Origin: Undibacterium sp. Jales W-56 | GTDB lineage: Bacteria > Pseudomonadota > Gammaproteobacteria > Burkholderiales > Burkholderiaceae_D | Reading direction: 5' to 3' | Assembly: GCF_025548535.1 (NCBI RefSeq) | Contig: NZ_JAJLQW010000002.1 | Coordinates: forward strand, 310,001 to 374,000 | DNA: 64,000 nucleotides | Shown: positions 61,814-64,000 of the stretch, one piece after another | Layout: each line of letters opens with the position of its first letter | Numbering within the stretch: the first letter of the stretch is position 1 | Position numbers and translations under genes: made by a program | The notes under the pieces: generated by a model | Databases searched by the model: none | What the model was told of the DNA's origin: nothing | Seen by the model: the letters and a program-made list of their open reading frames with translations, nothing else

Positions 61814-64000
61814 TTAATTCAGTTTTTTCAATGCCTCTTTTACCGTCGCTGAACTGGGGCTATTCGGTGCCAGTTGCAAGAAATTGTTATACGCAACTTT
61901 TGCTTTGTCGTTCTCGTTCAGCCGAACGCGGGCATCGCCCAGATTCAAATATGCAACCGCTCTGGAGGGATCGATCTGTAGCGTATTCTCAAACCAGCGG
62001 GCGGCTTCTGCATATTTCTCTTGTTTGAAATAGACAAAGCCGAGATTGTTGGCAGCGAGGCCAAAGTCGGGGCGATATTTCAGCGCCTCGGTGAAGGCCG
62101 CTTCCGCCTGTGCGTATTGCTTCTCGCGATAATGTTGCAAGCCCAGATCGTTTGCCCGCTGCGCCAACTGGCGTGATGAAGCGTCAACAGGTTTCGGTGC
62201 CGCGATTTTTTGTTCGCCGCCATTCAAGTTCTTGATGACGATCGCGGCGTCGCTACCCGCTTTGATGCGCGCGCCATCCAGCTTGCTATTGAGTGCAATC
62301 GCATCGGCTGATAGCTGATCGGTTTTTGCATTCAAGAATTCTGCTTCGCTACGCACTTCAAATACAAACTCACCGCCCTCCGATCCCGGCAAACTACCGA
62401 ATGCAGGCGTCTGCTGCGAGACGCTGGACACAGCGGGCGCGATGTAGGCCGCCAGTTCGGTCGCGGTAATCATGCCGTCGCCATTCAGATCCGCCTTGCC
62501 CGATAAGGCTTGCAGCAAGGTCCAGGTAAATACCGAGTGTCCGTTCGGCCCTCCGTCTGCGACCAGTTGATCGGCACCACCGGCTGTCAACATCTGGCGG
62601 CCGAGCCGTTTGGCATTCTCACGCAAGAACGAGCTACTGCCGCTACCGCGCGTCAATCCCAGCCCGCTGTAACAGGCATCCATCACAAACAACACATGCT
62701 TGGCATTCAGGTTCTCGGCGATATTCTGCAAATCCGTCATCGGTATCGCATCGACTGAGACTTGTTCAGGATCCGAATCGACGGGAATGATATATCCGAG
62801 ATTACGTCCTGAACTCAGTTTGCGCGTGGCGCCGTGTCCGGCAAAAAACACGAAGGCGCGATCGTCTTTCTTCAACTGGCCATGTCCTAGCTTGTCGTGG
62901 AATACCGCCAGAATATTATTCCTGGTGGCATCGGCATTGGTCAGCGTGATCACCTTATCAGCAGCAAAACCAAGACGATTCACCAGCGTATCGCGGATGG
63001 CATTGGCGTCCTGTACTGCGTACTGGAGCTTCGGCCATTTGGCATAATCGTTAATGCCGATCACCACCGCCCAACTGTTTTGATAGTCAGTCGTGACATT
63101 GAGTTTTTCGAGCGGGGCTTTACTATCTTTACCGACTTTGAATTCATTGCCATCCCAGCCGGCAAAACGGTAACCGTCCGCAATCAAGCGGTCCAATACC
63201 AAAGGCAGGGCCTTGACGGTACGCTCGTGGATATCATGGAACAGGATAATGCCGCGCTGCTCTTTATCGACGCTTGCCAGCACACGATTCGCAATCGAAT
63301 TCGGCACCGGATCGGCCCAATCCAGGGAATCGATATTCCACATCACCGAGCGCAAGCCGAGACTCGATAAAACCTCCATGCCTTCTTTATTTTTTGCGCC
63401 ATAAGGGAAGCGAAATAAAGACGAGCGTGCAGGATCAATCGCTTTTAAGAGTTGATCCGTTTGCGCGATCTCGGCATGCAAGCTGTCGCCGTTTTGTTTG
63501 GACAGCAAGGCATGGCTAAAACTGTGATTCGCCAAGGCATGTCCCGCTGCCAGTAATTTTTTGCTGGTATCGGCATTTTTATTCAGTTTTTCTTTGCCTT
63601 GTGCATCGATGGTGCCGACATTGCGTCCGACCTGAAAAAATACGCCAGGCACATTGTATTGCTTGAGGATGGCAGCGATTTCATCAGTGTAAGTCGCATG
63701 CGGGCCATCGTCGAAAGTCAGCACGACTGTCTTGGCCGGTAAGCCGGTACCGAAAATTTCTTTTTCTTTTGCGGTGGTTCCTGCGGTTTCTGGAATCTCT
63801 GGGTAAGGCAAAATCACGCCATAATCTTTGAGGATTTGCTCACGCGGATACAGCTTACGCAACTTAGTGAGATAGTCATCCCAACGCTCACGCTTGAGTT
63901 CAATCGAACGCGATTCAAAACGGGAGAAGATATCCTTGAGTTCCTTATCGTATTCTTTTTCAATCTCGCTCAAAGCAACAAGATCCTCGCTGACCCGCTT
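61814..64000 (-). CDS. Polysaccharide deacetylase / caspase-like / EF-hand / TPR fusion, 5' end outside window
   Basis: At least 728 residues are visible; the frame is open to the right edge, so the start is missing (a TTG at 63973 is in frame but the open frame continues past it). Counting from that TTG: a basic coiled segment (1-60), a NodB-type deacetylase domain (about 82-270) with TFDDGPH (Asp88/89), NHSFSH (His150, His154) and FRFPYG, then a C14 caspase-like domain (about 298-470) with FFAGHGA (His380) and MDACYSG (Cys434), an EF-hand-type loop DLNGDGMITATEL (495-507), and about three TPRs (605-719). Both catalytic sets look intact. Deacetylases act outside the cytoplasm, so export is likely, but a signal would be off-window. 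Downstream lies the exported DNA ligase. Confidence 0.88.
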   Translation of the reverse strand, partial: KRVSEDLVALSEIEKEYDKELKDIFSRFESRSIELKRERWDDYLTKLRKLYPREQILKDYGVILPYPEIPETAGTTAKEKEIFGTGLPAKTVVLTFDDGPHATYTDEIAAILKQYNVPGVFFQVGRNVGTIDAQGKEKLNKNADTSKKLLAAGHALANHSFSHALLSKQNGDSLHAEIAQTDQLLKAIDPARSSLFRFPYGAKNKEGMEVLSSLGLRSVMWNIDSLDWADPVPNSIANRVLASVDKEQRGIILFHDIHERTVKALPLVLDRLIADGYRFAGWDGNEFKVGKDSKAPLEKLNVTTDYQNSWAVVIGINDYAKWPKLQYAVQDANAIRDTLVNRLGFAADKVITLTNADATRNNILAVFHDKLGHGQLKKDDRAFVFFAGHGATRKLSSGRNLGYIIPVDSDPEQVSVDAIPMTDLQNIAENLNAKHVLFVMDACYSGLGLTRGSGSSSFLRENAKRLGRQMLTAGGADQLVADGGPNGHSVFTWTLLQALSGKADLNGDGMITATELAAYIAPAVSSVSQQTPAFGSLPGSEGGEFVFEVRSEAEFLNAKTDQLSADAIALNSKLDGARIKAGSDAAIVIKNLNGGEQKIAAPKPVDASSRQLAQRANDLGLQHYREKQYAQAEAAFTEALKYRPDFGLAANNLGFVYFKQEKYAEAARWFENTLQIDPSRAVAYLNLGDARVRLNENDKAKVAYNNFLQLAPNSPSSATVKEALKKLN

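Overview
The window looks like a chromosomal segment of a betaproteobacterium in the Burkholderiales, most likely Oxalobacteraceae (Herminiimonas/Janthinobacterium-like). This rests on the run rpsB-tsf-pyrH-frr-uppS-cdsA-dxr-rseP-bamA-skp-lpxD-fabZ-lpxA-lpxB, on smc-zipA-ligA, on the dapC-dapD-dapE-prmB cluster, and on a moderate GC content judged by eye. The genus is an inference; no rRNA or tRNA gene is present to anchor it.

Layout. 1-9.5 kb: the 3' part of dbpA, an acetyltransferase, acs, a class I fumarase, murI, a luciferase-like monooxygenase and two uncharacterised genes. 10.0-14.3 kb: a tight three-gene operon of a PLP amino-acid decarboxylase, a TPR/ATP-grasp protein and a divergent class V-like PLP enzyme, resembling a small uncharacterised biosynthetic cassette. 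14.4-16.6 kb: a lone, AT-richer ABC/AAA ATPase of the kind found in anti-phage systems. 17-19.7 kb: an MFS transporter and a secreted alpha/beta hydrolase. 19.8-35.4 kb (minus strand): an exported ankyrin protein, tatD, then the envelope/translation superoperon covering lipid A (lpxA, lpxB, lpxD, fabZ), outer-membrane assembly (bamA, skp), regulated proteolysis (rseP), isoprenoid and phospholipid precursors (dxr, uppS, cdsA), ribosome recycling (frr), UMP kinase (pyrH), EF-Ts and ribosomal protein S2. 35.6-39.9 kb (plus): map-glnD and a pseudouridine synthase. 40-48.5 kb (minus): def, then galU-ligA and zipA-smc. 48.8-54.6 kb (plus): lysine/diaminopimelate genes dapC-dapD-dapE with a pilU-like ATPase and an ArsC/Spx-like gene inserted, then prmB. 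54.7-59.7 kb: an ABC-F ATPase, a small membrane protein, a second acetyltransferase, a tautomerase and an Old Yellow Enzyme. 59.9-64 kb (minus): an AlkD-type repair protein, an exported ATP-dependent DNA ligase, and a large deacetylase/caspase-like/EF-hand/TPR fusion that runs off the right edge.

Accessory signals. A MITE-like repeat of about 170-205 bp with ACTTACGCAAAA-type termini occurs three times (1.2, 7.1, 9.7 kb), and its hairpin core occurs alone twice (59.8, 60.6 kb). In the copy at 7.1 kb the core lies inverted relative to its ends. Two other palindromic repeat types lie at 56.8 and 60.8 kb. The candidates I consider most worth pursuing are the decarboxylase/ATP-grasp/PLP cassette, the lone ATPase with a possible anticodon-nuclease-like triad, the deacetylase-caspase fusion next to an exported DNA ligase, and the repeat family with the flipped core.
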